Below, piece by piece: positions 24,663 to 33,378 of a stretch of 64,000 bases of DNA. Position 1 is the first letter of the stretch. The number at the start of each line of letters is the position of its first letter. The position numbers and the translations under genes are program-made. The stretch comes from Echinicola salinicaeni (GTDB lineage Bacteria; Bacteroidota; Bacteroidia; Cytophagales; Cyclobacteriaceae): assembly GCF_014280965.1 (NCBI RefSeq), contig NZ_JACODZ010000008.1, positions 124,001 through 188,000 of the forward strand, read 5' to 3'. The notes below the pieces were generated by a model, which was not told the origin of the DNA, did not search any database, and worked only from the letters and a program-made list of their open reading frames with translations.

Positions 24663-26084
24663 CTATTGTTGTTCTAGATAGGCCTTAATACCAGTGGTAT
24701 CCACATTCCCCTGAATAGACCAAGCAAAGTCAAGCAATAATTGTCCATCAAATATTTTATCTGATCGGCTCACATAAGAATTGCCCACATAAGGTGTTTT
24801 GGAGATGGAAGAAGTTGATAGTCCATCAGGGTTTACTGAAGCCATTCGGTGACAACTCATACAGTTGGTCCTTACCCCAGCATAAGTATCTATTTTGCCT
24901 CCTTCAGTATCAACAAAGCTGATGGCATCATCAAAAACCTTTGGTCCAAAACCTGCCTCCAAATAGGGGTTAAAAGCATAATTGGGAGTTCCAGAGATAT
25001 TTTGTCCTGAATAAGGTTCATTTGGGTCTACCATATAATAGGCCACAGACATCGCATAATGGCGGGCTGCCCCCTCCAATTCATCGGGCCTTGCATCAGC
25101 AATAGATTTTGAACTGGGAGCTGATGGATTATCAGGCTCTGGACTCCACCAAAATGTCTGCCAGGTCCAATTGGTAATTTCTCTAGAAGTTACATGCATC
25201 CCTACTAATATAGCTATATCACCGGGCTTAGCATTGAACTGATTTCCAGTATTTTCCGAAAACTCTTCATTTAGAAAATAAGCATCTTCATCATTTAATT
25301 TAAAGTGAATAAAATCCTCCAAAGGGTAAACATCATTTTCCCCGTTTACATTATTGTCCACATCAACGGTTACATAGCTTCCCCAGTCTTTTTCAGGAAA
25401 AGCAGCCAATGAATCTATGGTACCAGGCCAAGTAGCTATGTCAAACTGCCTTTCTCCCCCGGATGTAGGTAGCAGCTTAAATACAGGTTTGATGGTAATG
25501 GCATCTGTCGGAAAAAAAGGAATCTCCGTTCTGTTTTCCTTTTTGGCCATATCGTACAAGGTGGTGGCCATAAAGATCTTGTTTTCGATAGCGAATTTGG
25601 CTGCTCCTGGGCTATAAGAAACAGATTCGAAAATGCTATCATTCACGGTTTTTTGCTTTGAGGCAAAATGGGTGAATTGATTGGGGACATTCAGATTTGA
25701 CCGGTTTGACCTTTTGATGGGCTTGTTCTTAATTGAGTCAATCATTTCTTCCGGTGTGAGCCAAGTCTCAAAAACACGCAAATTTCTGGTGTCTCCAGGA
25801 ATTTTCTGTGATGTCAAAGCAGTGAGACCAGCCCAAATTCCCCAACCATGTAAGTAGATTTTCTCCGTATCCATTTCATGAATCCATTGGTTTAAAATAG
25901 TTGAATCTTCCGGAAAGTTAAAACCAGGAATGTTTAACTTGGGAAAATCGGCAGGCACCACATTATCATAAGAAAAACGCATCATGATATTGTCAGAAAC
26001 ATCCTGTTTTTTCTTTTGCTCTTTGCAGGAAAAAAGGATGAGCAGCAAAGCCGCCATTAGGTAATTAGGTAAATTATTTTTCAT
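24663..26084 (-). CDS. Lipoprotein with a single c-type haem site
   Basis: 473 residues from the ATG at 26084; an upstream in-frame start at 26129 would put 15 residues before the signal sequence, so the later start is preferred. A lipoprotein signal is clear (AALLLILFSC). One haem c motif, CMSCH, lies near the C-terminus (about residue 425 of 473) in RTNCMSCHRMAS. The long region before has no domain I can name; it contains WGIWAGLTALTSQK and WTWQTFWWSPEPDNP, a pattern seen in uncharacterised Bacteroidota and Proteobacteria cytochrome-like proteins. Probably a periplasmic or outer-membrane-anchored redox protein. No partner genes are adjacent. Confidence 0.7.
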   Translation of the reverse strand: MKNNLPNYLMAALLLILFSCKEQKKKQDVSDNIMMRFSYDNVVPADFPKLNIPGFNFPEDSTILNQWIHEMDTEKIYLHGWGIWAGLTALTSQKIPGDTRNLRVFETWLTPEEMIDSIKNKPIKRSNRSNLNVPNQFTHFASKQKTVNDSIFESVSYSPGAAKFAIENKIFMATTLYDMAKKENRTEIPFFPTDAITIKPVFKLLPTSGGERQFDIATWPGTIDSLAAFPEKDWGSYVTVDVDNNVNGENDVYPLEDFIHFKLNDEDAYFLNEEFSENTGNQFNAKPGDIAILVGMHVTSREITNWTWQTFWWSPEPDNPSAPSSKSIADARPDELEGAARHYAMSVAYYMVDPNEPYSGQNISGTPNYAFNPYLEAGFGPKVFDDAISFVDTEGGKIDTYAGVRTNCMSCHRMASVNPDGLSTSSISKTPYVGNSYVSRSDKIFDGQLLLDFAWSIQGNVDTTGIKAYLEQQ

Positions 26085-26579
26085 GGTTATTGTATTTGGT
26101 GTAAAAAATTGAATTATATCTTTAAACATATCTCTTCTCCTAGCCTATTCCAACATGACTAAGGAAAGTAACACAAGCTTATGCGTAATAAAATCCCGAT
26201 GAATATGGGTCCAATTATAATATGACTTATACTAGGTTGGCGCTAATCTCAAAATACCCAATAGCAAAAGCCACTACTGCAAATACTCTACTAAAAAAGG
26301 CCTTATTGCTAAGGGTCTTTCACCTTGATAATCAATAGTTTTAAACAAATTTATTATAAAGCTATACAATAAAATTGCTTATTGATATTTTTTTCTAAGT
26401 TTTTTACCTTCAAATAACTACCATTGATTTACAGAAATCATTTACTCATTTCATTTCGCTCCATTTTGATGCTTATTAATTTTTTACTTATCTAAGCTAT
26501 AAGTGTTACTTGCCAATGAATAAAATTTAAATCTAGCCAGTTATAAAATGTCTAAATTATATACCAAATTATATATTCG
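26085..26579. other. 495-base AT-rich intergenic region between divergent genes
   Basis: Nothing with a clear pattern is seen. A AAAAGGCC / GGGTCTTTC-type imperfect pair occurs near 26293-26320; the rest is AT-rich and should hold the two divergent promoters. Confidence 0.5.
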
Positions 26580-27452
26580 ATGAGCATGTTATTGCAAATA
26601 AGTCTCCTATTGATCCTTCAACTTTTTATTCCAACTGATACCAAGCAAAACACGATTTTGATCGATAATATCAGTCGTAGCTATATATTGGACTTGCCCA
26701 AAGTTCCTGCTGAAAACATGCCCCTCCTAATCGTCCTCCATGGAGGTTTTGGCAGAGGAAAGCAAGCAGCAGCATCCTATCAACTAAGTCCTATTGCCCA
26801 TCAAAATAACTATGCGGTGGTCTATCCGGACGGTATTGATCGTAAGGGAAGACTATTGAATATCCGAACTTGGAATGCAGGAGGCTGTTGTGGCTATGCT
26901 GCCAAATCAGCTATCAACGATGTAAAATTTATCAGCTTGCTAATCGATAAGTTGGTAAAAGAAGAACATATAAACCCCAATAGGGTTTTCGTTACAGGCA
27001 TGTCCAATGGAGCAATGATGGCTTATCGATTGGCCTGTGAAATTCCAGAAAAGATCAGGGCCATTGCTCCTGTGGCAGGAGTAATCCTTCCTATCAAAAG
27101 CTGTGGATCAGCAGTGCCCATTATCCATTTTCATTCAAAACAAGACCAAAATGTTCCGATTGAGGGAGGAAAAGGAAAAGGACCATCAGGCTTTGAATTT
27201 CCTTCTTTGGAAGAAGTCATATCAACTTGGGAAGCTATCAATCAGTGCGAAGAAAGAGAAAACATACAAAATAATGGTTATTCCTTATACCAATGGAATA
27301 AAGGTACCGTCCCCATGAAGTATTATATTACAGATGATGGTGGTCATTCATGGCCAGGTGCTGAAGAGAAGTCTTGGAGAAGGGCTGATAATCCCTCTCA
27401 AATTTTAGATGCCAACAAGCTAATGTTTGAATTTTTTAATGCACTGCAGTAA
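26580..27452 (+). CDS. Secreted esterase of the PHB depolymerase / feruloyl esterase type
   Basis: 290 residues. A short signal peptide (MLLQISLLLILQLFIP) begins at the second ATG (26586). The alpha/beta-hydrolase motifs of the LpqC/Esterase_phb family follow: oxyanion LIVLHGGFGRGK, YPDGIDRKG, TWNAGGCCGYAAKS, nucleophile elbow GMSNGAMMAY (Ser about 142), catalytic Asp in FHSKQDQNVP and His in GGHSWPGAE. Such enzymes cut short-chain polyhydroxyalkanoates, acetylated xylan or feruloylated polysaccharide. No polysaccharide utilisation genes stand near, so the substrate is open. Confidence 0.87.
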   Translation: MSMLLQISLLLILQLFIPTDTKQNTILIDNISRSYILDLPKVPAENMPLLIVLHGGFGRGKQAAASYQLSPIAHQNNYAVVYPDGIDRKGRLLNIRTWNAGGCCGYAAKSAINDVKFISLLIDKLVKEEHINPNRVFVTGMSNGAMMAYRLACEIPEKIRAIAPVAGVILPIKSCGSAVPIIHFHSKQDQNVPIEGGKGKGPSGFEFPSLEEVISTWEAINQCEERENIQNNGYSLYQWNKGTVPMKYYITDDGGHSWPGAEEKSWRRADNPSQILDANKLMFEFFNALQ

Positions 27453-27621
27453 TTAATAGTACACTTGGAATTATATTGACTCATGTTCAAGCCAAATGCA
27501 ATCATATTAATGATCTACCAAAACTACTGATATCCAGTAAATAATATATCTATCGTTACAACTCCCCCTCCTCATAATCGTTAATAACGTAATATTTCTT
27601 TTAACGTAACCCCTATCGAAA

Positions 27622-28641
27622 ATGAAAAATTCTAATCCCTCAGGAGTATTCCATGCAATACATGATATAAGAGTTGAAGAAATGGACCAACCAGAAATAA
27701 GTGCTAATAGTGTTATTGTCAAAGTAGCCAAGACTGGAATTTGTGGTACCGATTTACATATTTATCATGAAGGGCTCGTCCCCAAAGGGTCTGTATTAGG
27801 GCATGAATTTTCCGGTGAACTGATAGAAATCGGAAAAGATGTAAAAGATTTAAAAATTGGGGACAGAGTGGTCATAAACCCCATGTATAATGGTGTAGGT
27901 TTAGGACTCGCCCCTGGTGGCTTTGCGAATTTTGTTAAAATTGATGGAGCCAAACTGAACCAAAATATATTTAAGATTCCCGATAATATTGATAGTGAAA
28001 AAGGAGCATTGATTGAACCCTTATCAGTGGGGCTGGCAGCGATCAATATTACTGATGTTCATCCCCATGACAAAGTACTAGTAACTGGCTGTGGTACCAT
28101 CGGTTTAGTTACAATTGCGGGGCTAAAAAGCAAAGGCATAGAAAATATTATTGCATCGGATATTAGTTCTAAGCGGCTTGAATTAGCTAAAAAAATGGGA
28201 GCAAAACATACCTTCAATCCCACTACGGATGGTGATATAAAAACCTTTGTCAGCCAGACATATGGAGAAGTAGATTCATTAAATTATGCAGGGAAATTAC
28301 CAAATTTAACAGTGGCATTTGAGTGTTCCGGCGTAAGTGCGTTACTGGCACAAAGTATGGATTTATTGGCTCCAGATGGCAAGCTTACCGTATTGGCTAT
28401 TTACAGTAAAGATTTAGTCGTGGATCCGAACTTGGTGGTGTACAAACGACTTACTGTAAAGGGATCATTATTCTATAAACCTGAAGATTTTTTGGAGGCA
28501 ATTGAACTCAGTAGCAAGGGTAAGCTGGATATCTCTCCTCTTGTCACCCATCAATTTCCATTGGCTGAGCTACCAAAAGCATTTGAAACACAAGCCGATG
28601 GCTCCAAGTCCGTAAAAGTCCTGGTAGACTGTCAGGAATAA
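27622..28641 (+). CDS. Zinc-type MDR alcohol dehydrogenase (butanediol/threonine dehydrogenase-like)
   Basis: 339 residues. Catalytic zinc ligands lie in TGICGTDLHIYHEG (Cys39) and GHEFSGEL (His62, Glu63); Rossmann motif VLVTGCGTIGLVTIAGL (about 153-169). The sequence is closest in outline to 2,3-butanediol and L-threonine 3-dehydrogenases. The loop that normally carries four structural-zinc cysteines is replaced by NPMYNGVGLGLAPGGFAN, with no Cys, so the structural zinc should be absent. NAD(P)-dependent oxidation of a vicinal diol or beta-hydroxy compound is the likely reaction. Single gene with a strong terminator. Confidence 0.88.
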   Translation: MKNSNPSGVFHAIHDIRVEEMDQPEISANSVIVKVAKTGICGTDLHIYHEGLVPKGSVLGHEFSGELIEIGKDVKDLKIGDRVVINPMYNGVGLGLAPGGFANFVKIDGAKLNQNIFKIPDNIDSEKGALIEPLSVGLAAINITDVHPHDKVLVTGCGTIGLVTIAGLKSKGIENIIASDISSKRLELAKKMGAKHTFNPTTDGDIKTFVSQTYGEVDSLNYAGKLPNLTVAFECSGVSALLAQSMDLLAPDGKLTVLAIYSKDLVVDPNLVVYKRLTVKGSLFYKPEDFLEAIELSSKGKLDISPLVTHQFPLAELPKAFETQADGSKSVKVLVDCQE

Positions 28642-28669
28642 TTAATTTTAAAAGATACCATAAAATCCA

Positions 28670-28707
28670 AACAACAAAACCCGCGTTTAATAGCAGGTTT
28701 TGTTGTT
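28670..28707 (+). terminator. Rho-independent terminator of the MDR gene
   Basis: Arms ACAACAAAACC and GGTTTTGTTGT around a 14-base loop, ending in TTGTTGTTAT, 29 bases after the MDR stop. Confidence 0.75.
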
Positions 28708-28808
28708 ATATTTCATAGTTGGAATATTGATCTAATGAAATTTATTCTGAGGCTCAATTAATGAATGGTCAGTCCAAACTCACATCCATCTTTGCTCTTT
28801 TTTTATCA

Positions 28809-28843
28809 GGTCTAATGTCTCAAATCTAATGTCTATTTTCTAA
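28809..28843. repeat. Degenerate heptamer run overlapping a gene end
   Basis: GGTCTAA, TGTCTCA, AATCTAA, TGTCTAT, TTTCTAA in exact 7-base phase. The last two units lie inside the stop end of the 88-residue gene. Confidence 0.65.
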
Positions 28844-29092
28844 GGCTATCCTGGATTCCGAATACAAATCATATACTGCCACCAATCCTTCCTGTCCAGT
28901 ATTATTCGGATAGGGCTCATAACCATTAAATTCCTCACGATTTTCTACATAATGAGGCTTATAGGCTTCATCCACCACATTCCAAATAATTAACATATAA
29001 TTATACCTGATCTTTTTTGCCCGTCCTTCCTCTAACCAATTTTCAAAAAGTTCCTCACTAAGGGCTTTGGGATAATCTGAACCTTCAAACAT
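28826..29092 (-). CDS. Small hypothetical protein, 88 residues
   Basis: No known family that I can name. Acidic and aromatic (MFEGSDYPKALSEELFENWL, YNYMLIIWNVVDEAYKPHYV, NREEFNGYEPYPNNTG). No signal peptide. Real coding character is supported by an even amino-acid mix and an ATG start; its last residues (ESRIALENRH) are encoded partly by the heptamer run that follows. Confidence 0.6.
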   Translation of the reverse strand: MFEGSDYPKALSEELFENWLEEGRAKKIRYNYMLIIWNVVDEAYKPHYVENREEFNGYEPYPNNTGQEGLVAVYDLYSESRIALENRH

Positions 29093-29228
29093 ATGATTTA
29101 TTGTTGGATATAAAATTTAAACGAAGTTAGTCATCAAAACTTCCATTGCAAAGTAAAATAGTATCAAGTAGGAAGTCTAGCGTATTGAGCAAGAAATGGG
29201 TTAAGATGTTTGCTATGTACATCATCAG

Positions 29229-29264
29229 TTTGCAGGATAAAAACCCAAGATTTCCGTACCTTTG
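29229..29264 (+). promoter_or_regulatory. Bacteroidota-type promoter of the PhnA gene
   Basis: TTTG at 29229 and TACCTTTG at 29257-29264 fit the -33/-7 consensus (TTTG, TAnnTTTG) with spacing slightly long (24). It lies 26 bases before the ATG at 29290 and so supports that start instead of an ATG upstream at 29146. Confidence 0.6.
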
Positions 29265-29289
29265 TGGCTCATTAAAACGATACACAAAA

Positions 29290-29628
29290 ATGTCTGAAAT
29301 AATCCCTTGCCCAAAATGTGGCTGTGAATATACCTATCCAATGGATGCTTTGATGGTTTGTCCAGAATGTGCCCATGAGTGGAATCCTGATGAAAAACAA
29401 GAGGAAGAGGCCGGATTGGTCGTGAAAGATGCCAACGGAAACCAATTGAATGATGGTGATAGTATAGTGGTGCTCAGGAATTTGCCAGTTAAAGGTTATC
29501 CACAACCGATAAAGGCCGGAACGAAGGTAAAAAATATTCGACTTACTGATGGTGACCATAATATTGATTGTAAGATTGATGGTTTCGGCAGTATGGCCCT
29601 GAAGTCAGAATTTGTTAAAAAGGCTTAG
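29290..29628 (+). CDS. phnA: PhnA/YjdM family zinc-ribbon protein
   Basis: 112 residues, normal for the family. N-terminal zinc ribbon with two Cys pairs, CPKCGCEY and VCPECAHEW (Cys 7, 10, 26, 29), followed by the PhnA domain ([20 protein letters not shown], then [20 protein letters not shown] and [13 protein letters not shown]). Despite its old name the family is not shown to act on phosphonates; function unknown. The start at 29290 is fixed by the family N-terminus [10 protein letters not shown] and by the promoter just upstream. Confidence 0.93.
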   Translation: MSEIIPCPKCGCEYTYPMDALMVCPECAHEWNPDEKQEEEAGLVVKDANGNQLNDGDSIVVLRNLPVKGYPQPIKAGTKVKNIRLTDGDHNIDCKIDGFGSMALKSEFVKKA

Positions 29629-29637
29629 TTTAGCCTT

Positions 29638-29679
29638 GGGTATTGAGTATTGAGAGAGAAGTAACTTGAAACTTACTTG
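29638..29679. repeat. Degenerate heptamer run
   Basis: GGGTATT, GAGTATT, GAGAGAG, AAGTAAC, TTGAAAC, TTACTTG in 7-base phase, right after the phnA stop; a second run 29700-29734 (CTTACTT, AGTACTC, CGTACTT, GATACTC, AATATCC) enters the next gene's 3' end. Confidence 0.6.
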
Positions 29680-29700
29680 AGATATTAAATGAGATAGCTC

Positions 29701-30204
29701 TTACTTAGTACTCCGTACTTGATACTCAATATCCATTAACTCCTCCAAAACACTTTGATAATCGTATTGTAAGTCTTCATGGAGGCCAGAAATGAGCTTT
29801 TGAATCTTGTTCAACTGCAATTGGTAAAGGTTGCCAATAACCGGATGTTTAAAGTCCAGGTAGCCGTTTTCTTTTAGGCCTCGACAGAAGAACCCAATCA
29901 GTTCAATTTGTATCGTTTTATCCTTGGTGAACTTCAGGTATTTGTTCAGCTTTCTTCGGATAGCCTGCGCCGACTTCTTGGCAAAATGGGCATGATCCAG
30001 ATTGGCATTTTCAAATGCCTGCTGGAGTTCTTCTTCTACCATTTCCTGAAAAAATCCTGGATTCTCCCTTCCATAAACCTTAAAAAATAAAAACTGCTTA
30101 TTATCCGTAGTGAACTTTGCAGTATCCATCAATAAGGCAATCAAGTCATCCTCTGAAAGATGAGAAAGTTCTTTTTTTATCTGAGCTAGGCTGGGTAGTT
30201 TCAT
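29701..30204 (-). CDS. Hypothetical protein, 167 residues
   Basis: Start taken as the ATG at 30204 (MKLPSLAQIKKELSHLSEDD); an upstream in-frame ATG at 30243 adds 13 residues of less typical sequence. All-helical by eye, with KVYGRENPGFFQEMVEEEL, HFAKKSAQAIRRKLNKYLKF and a C-terminal helix that ends in EELMDIEYQVRSTK. The motif LSHLSEDDLIALLMDTAKF recalls a small DUF family common in Bacteroidota (DUF6155-like), but I am not certain. Cytoplasmic. The last eleven codons are encoded by the heptamer run 29700-29734, so the stop position may have moved with the repeat. Confidence 0.7.
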   Translation of the reverse strand: MKLPSLAQIKKELSHLSEDDLIALLMDTAKFTTDNKQFLFFKVYGRENPGFFQEMVEEELQQAFENANLDHAHFAKKSAQAIRRKLNKYLKFTKDKTIQIELIGFFCRGLKENGYLDFKHPVIGNLYQLQLNKIQKLISGLHEDLQYDYQSVLEELMDIEYQVRSTK

Positions 30205-30518
30205 GACTTGAATATCAATATTTGACTGCTTATCTGGAAACAAAACTATTGATTATTGATTTAAAGTTTTAATTATGAAGCCATCTTCCAATCTATAAAT
30301 AATCAAAAGCTTACTCCCTTAATGGTTAAGAACAATAAACCATGTAGACATGAAGAAGTGAAGAACATGAAGAAACTTTTTCCACAACAAAAACTCTAAA
30401 CCTTATTGCCTCTTAACTTCTTAATGTTTAAAAAATATAAACATGGATACAAGATGAGTTTAAAGACTAAATCAGCATTTTTTTTTTAACTTTAACACTG
30501 TCGCTTAACAATAATACC

Positions 30519-30869
30519 ATGCAGGAATCCTGGAAATTCAAATTGCACAATCTCCATTCTGATCAAAAAGATCTGATTAGGGAAATCATCGTTAAAGAGC
30601 AAAAGGAATGGGGTATTTTTATTTCCATGTATGCAAAACTGGATGGAGCCATTGCCGAAGATATTTCTTTAGAAGAAATAAAGTCTCTTGGTAAAGAACT
30701 CTCAGGAACAATAAAAGTAGGGTTTAATAAGGTATACTATAATGCCTGCCTTAATATTCATGAGCAAGACAAGGACAAAATCAAACTCGATTATCAAATA
30801 GATACTGAAAAAGAAGAAATTGTTTTCACAGGTCCTCTGATACCAGAAAGAGGGATGGATGATATTTAG
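30519..30869 (+). CDS. Hypothetical protein, 116 residues
   Basis: I do not recognise it. Acidic-basic mixed, probably alpha/beta: KLHNLHSDQKDLIREIIVKE, QKEWGIFISMYAKLDGAIAE, then strands GTIKVGFNKVYYNACLNIHE and EEIVFTGPLIPERGMDDI. No signal peptide or membrane part. A TAACTTTAA element at 30488 about 30 bases before the ATG may be its -7 box. A heptamer run begins right after its stop. Confidence 0.6.
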   Translation: MQESWKFKLHNLHSDQKDLIREIIVKEQKEWGIFISMYAKLDGAIAEDISLEEIKSLGKELSGTIKVGFNKVYYNACLNIHEQDKDKIKLDYQIDTEKEEIVFTGPLIPERGMDDI

Positions 30870-31378
30870 AGGTTAGACACAAGACATTAGACGAAAGACA
30901 ATAGACTTAATTGGTCACTTTTCAACTCAAAAATCCCATTTCATACTTCTCACCTCGTTCTTTCTACATACATGGTGCTCTTTGCGCAAGCTTTGTGATC
31001 TTTGTGGTAAATAAAGTATTGAGTATAAAGTCTTGAGTATTTGGGCCTCAATAATTAACCGGAGAGGGCGCTGAGTTGTCGCAGAGTACACTAAGTTGTG
31101 CTGTTTGATATTAGATTATAAAACTATAAACAGCTAAACTTGTTCCCCTATTCCTACTTTGTACCTTAAACCTTGTACTTCGTACTACCACCTTCTTATC
31201 TCCATAGGCTCTTTGTGCAAGGTTTGTGACCTTTGTGGTAGATTAAACAATAAACTATTGACCTTAAATAGCCCAATACTCCAATTGCTCATAAAGCAGC
31301 CCATTAATTTGAAAATCCGTTTCTTGCTCCTATCTTTAATCCCCAACTTTTAATACAACCTATAGAAAACCTTATAAC
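30870..31378. other. 509-base gene-free stretch made of short repeated words
   Basis: Heptamer runs at 30873-30907 (TTAGACA, CAAGACA, TTAGACG, AAAGACA, ATAGACT), 31014-31041 (AAGTATT, GAGTATA, AAGTCTT, GAGTATT) and 31155-31189 (TACTTTG, TACCTTA, AACCTTG, TACTTCG, TACTACC). A separate phrase pair, GCTCTTTGCGCAAGCTTTG at 30976 and GCTCTTTGTGCAAGGTTTG at 31208, each continued by TGA(T/C)CTTTGTGGTA, belongs to a kind of intergenic phrase found in many bacterial phyla. No gene seen. Confidence 0.7.
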
Positions 31379-32527
31379 ATGACCAAGAAAATTAATGTGG
31401 CCATTGTGGGCACAGGATTTATCGGACCAGCCCATCTTGAGGCTTTACGCAGAATTCCCAATATCGAAGTTACCGCATTATGCGAAGTCAATATTGAATT
31501 GGCCAAGGAAAAGGCCGATTTGCTAGGTATTCCAAATGCCTATCTTTTTGATGATATGTTGAAGCAAGATGATATTGATGTTGTTCATATCTGTACTCCT
31601 AACTTCCTTCACTATTCACAGTCAAAGGCAGCCTTATTAGCTGGCAAGCATGTAGTTTGTGAAAAGCCATTGGCAACTAAAATAGAAGAAGCTGAAGAAT
31701 TGGTAGCCTTGGCCAATGAAAAAGGCCTTGTCAATGCAGTTCACTTCAATCTTCGTTATTACCCAATGGTTCGTCAAATGAAGACCATGAGAGAAAATGG
31801 TGAATTGGGAGATATTTATAGCATCATGGGTTCTTACCTTCAGGACTGGTTGTTTTTGAAAACTGACTATAATTGGAGATTGGAGCCAGACAAATCTGGT
31901 GATTCCAGAGCAATTGCAGATATTGGTTCCCACTTGTTGGATTTGACTGAATACGTAACAGGACTAAAGGTTACTGAGGTAATGGCTGATTTCTCAACGG
32001 TTCATAAAACTCGCTTGAAGCCGCTAAAAGCCATCGAAACCTATTCAGGTAAAATGCTTCAGGAATCTGATTATGAAGAGGTGCCAATTGATACTGAGGA
32101 TCATGCTACTGTAATGCTAAGGTTTGACAATGGCAATAAAGGTTCTGTGACGGTAAGTCAAGTCAATGCAGGTAGAAAGAATAGATTGAATATAGAAATA
32201 GCGGGTTCCAAGTCAAATTTTGAATGGTGCTCTGAAAAGCCAAATGAGATGTGGATCGGTAAACGTGAAACGGCCAACCAACAATTGATGAAGGATCCTT
32301 CCTTATTTACCCAAGAGGCTGCTGGTTTGATCAGTTTCCCTGGTGGTCATAATGAAGGCTTTCCAGATACCTCTAAGCAAATGTTCAAAGAAGTGTATGC
32401 GGCTGTTGCTGAAGGAAAGCAGCCAGAAGCGCCAAGCTTCCCTACTTTTGCTGATGGATACAGAGAATTGTTGATTTGTGAGCGAATCATAGAAAGTAAT
32501 AAAAAGCAGGCTTGGGTGAAAATCTAG
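31379..32527 (+). CDS. Gfo/Idh/MocA family oxidoreductase
   Basis: 382 residues. Rossmann motif VAIVGTGFIGPAHLEAL (7-23), the family EKP motif in HVVCEKPLATKIEEAEEL (about 95-112), and a C-terminal GFO_IDH_MocA_C domain with active-site-like LADIGSHLLDLTEYV (ADIGSHLLDL, about 182-191, with the conserved His). NAD(P)-dependent sugar or inositol dehydrogenases make up the family; length and C-terminal NEGFPDTSKQMFKEVY fit a sugar-type member. Cytoplasmic, no Tat signal. No sugar genes are adjacent, so the substrate remains open. Confidence 0.9.
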   Translation: MTKKINVAIVGTGFIGPAHLEALRRIPNIEVTALCEVNIELAKEKADLLGIPNAYLFDDMLKQDDIDVVHICTPNFLHYSQSKAALLAGKHVVCEKPLATKIEEAEELVALANEKGLVNAVHFNLRYYPMVRQMKTMRENGELGDIYSIMGSYLQDWLFLKTDYNWRLEPDKSGDSRAIADIGSHLLDLTEYVTGLKVTEVMADFSTVHKTRLKPLKAIETYSGKMLQESDYEEVPIDTEDHATVMLRFDNGNKGSVTVSQVNAGRKNRLNIEIAGSKSNFEWCSEKPNEMWIGKRETANQQLMKDPSLFTQEAAGLISFPGGHNEGFPDTSKQMFKEVYAAVAEGKQPEAPSFPTFADGYRELLICERIIESNKKQAWVKI

Positions 32528-32550
32528 GATTTGCAGGAATATAAGATGCT

Positions 32551-32587
32551 AAAGGCCTTTCCTGTTTATTTTGGAGAGGCCTTTTTA
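32551..32587 (+). terminator. Rho-independent terminator after the Gfo/Idh/MocA gene
   Basis: AAAGGCCT and AGGCCTTTTT pair around an 18-base loop, ending in a T-run, before the truC start at 32604. Confidence 0.75.
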
Positions 32588-32603
32588 TTGAAACCCCTTT
32601 TGG

Positions 32604-33311
32604 ATGGAACTGGAAATACTATACCAAGACGAGTATTATATTGCTGTCAATAAACCAGCAGGTATGATGGTACATAAATCCAATATTGCCATGGATGATG
32701 AACCTGTTTATGCTTTACAAACGCTTCGTGATCAAATAGGCATAAAAGTCTATCCGCTACATCGTATTGACCGGCCTACTTCGGGTATACTTTGGTTTGC
32801 CAAGTCATCAGAAGCGGTTGCCCCATTCCAGGAACTGTTTACCAACAATGAAATCAAAAAATACTATCTGACCATAGTGAGAGGCTATACCAAGGAAAAA
32901 GAAGCCCTTATAGATCATCCATTAAAAAAGAAGCTAAAAAAAGAGTTGCAGGAAGCCCAAACGGAATACCTCAGACTGGCAGAGGTTGAGATTCCTTTTG
33001 CAAGCTCCCCTATGCATGAGACAAGCCGATATTCTTTGGTAAGGGCCTACCCTCTCACCGGCAGAATGCACCAGATTCGTAGGCATATGGCGCATGAAAG
33101 AAACTATATTATTGGGGATAATACACATGGGGACAATCGTCAAAACAGATTTTTTCGGATGCATTTTCAAATGCACAATATGCTTTTGCATGCCTGGAAA
33201 ACAGAATTTATCCACCCCATAACCAAAGAAGTCATTCGGGTGAAGGCAAACCCACCGGACTACTTTATGAAAATTGTTCAATCCTTTGGCTGGGAAAATA
33301 TCATAGCGTAA
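32604..33311 (+). CDS. truC: tRNA pseudouridine(65) synthase TruC
   Basis: 235 residues. RluA-type catalytic motif HRIDRPTSGILWFA with Asp about 54; N-terminus LEILYQDEYYIAVNKPAGMM and later GRMHQIRRHMAHERNYIIGD and THGDNRQNRFF match the TruC subgroup (as in E. coli TruC) better than RluA/C/D, and no S4 domain is present. It converts uridine 65 of certain tRNAs to pseudouridine. Single gene; a weak hairpin with T-run follows before the convergent lipoprotein gene. Confidence 0.9.
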   Translation: MELEILYQDEYYIAVNKPAGMMVHKSNIAMDDEPVYALQTLRDQIGIKVYPLHRIDRPTSGILWFAKSSEAVAPFQELFTNNEIKKYYLTIVRGYTKEKEALIDHPLKKKLKKELQEAQTEYLRLAEVEIPFASSPMHETSRYSLVRAYPLTGRMHQIRRHMAHERNYIIGDNTHGDNRQNRFFRMHFQMHNMLLHAWKTEFIHPITKEVIRVKANPPDYFMKIVQSFGWENIIA

Positions 33312-33378
33312 ATAAAAAAACCGACCCCCAATAAAAGCCGGCTTTTTATTCCACTAACCAAATCTATATTTGTTTTTC

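Noticed and set aside
29146-29289. N-terminal extension of the PhnA gene to an upstream ATG
   Set aside because: The extension has no family match and overlaps a good promoter at 29229-29264.
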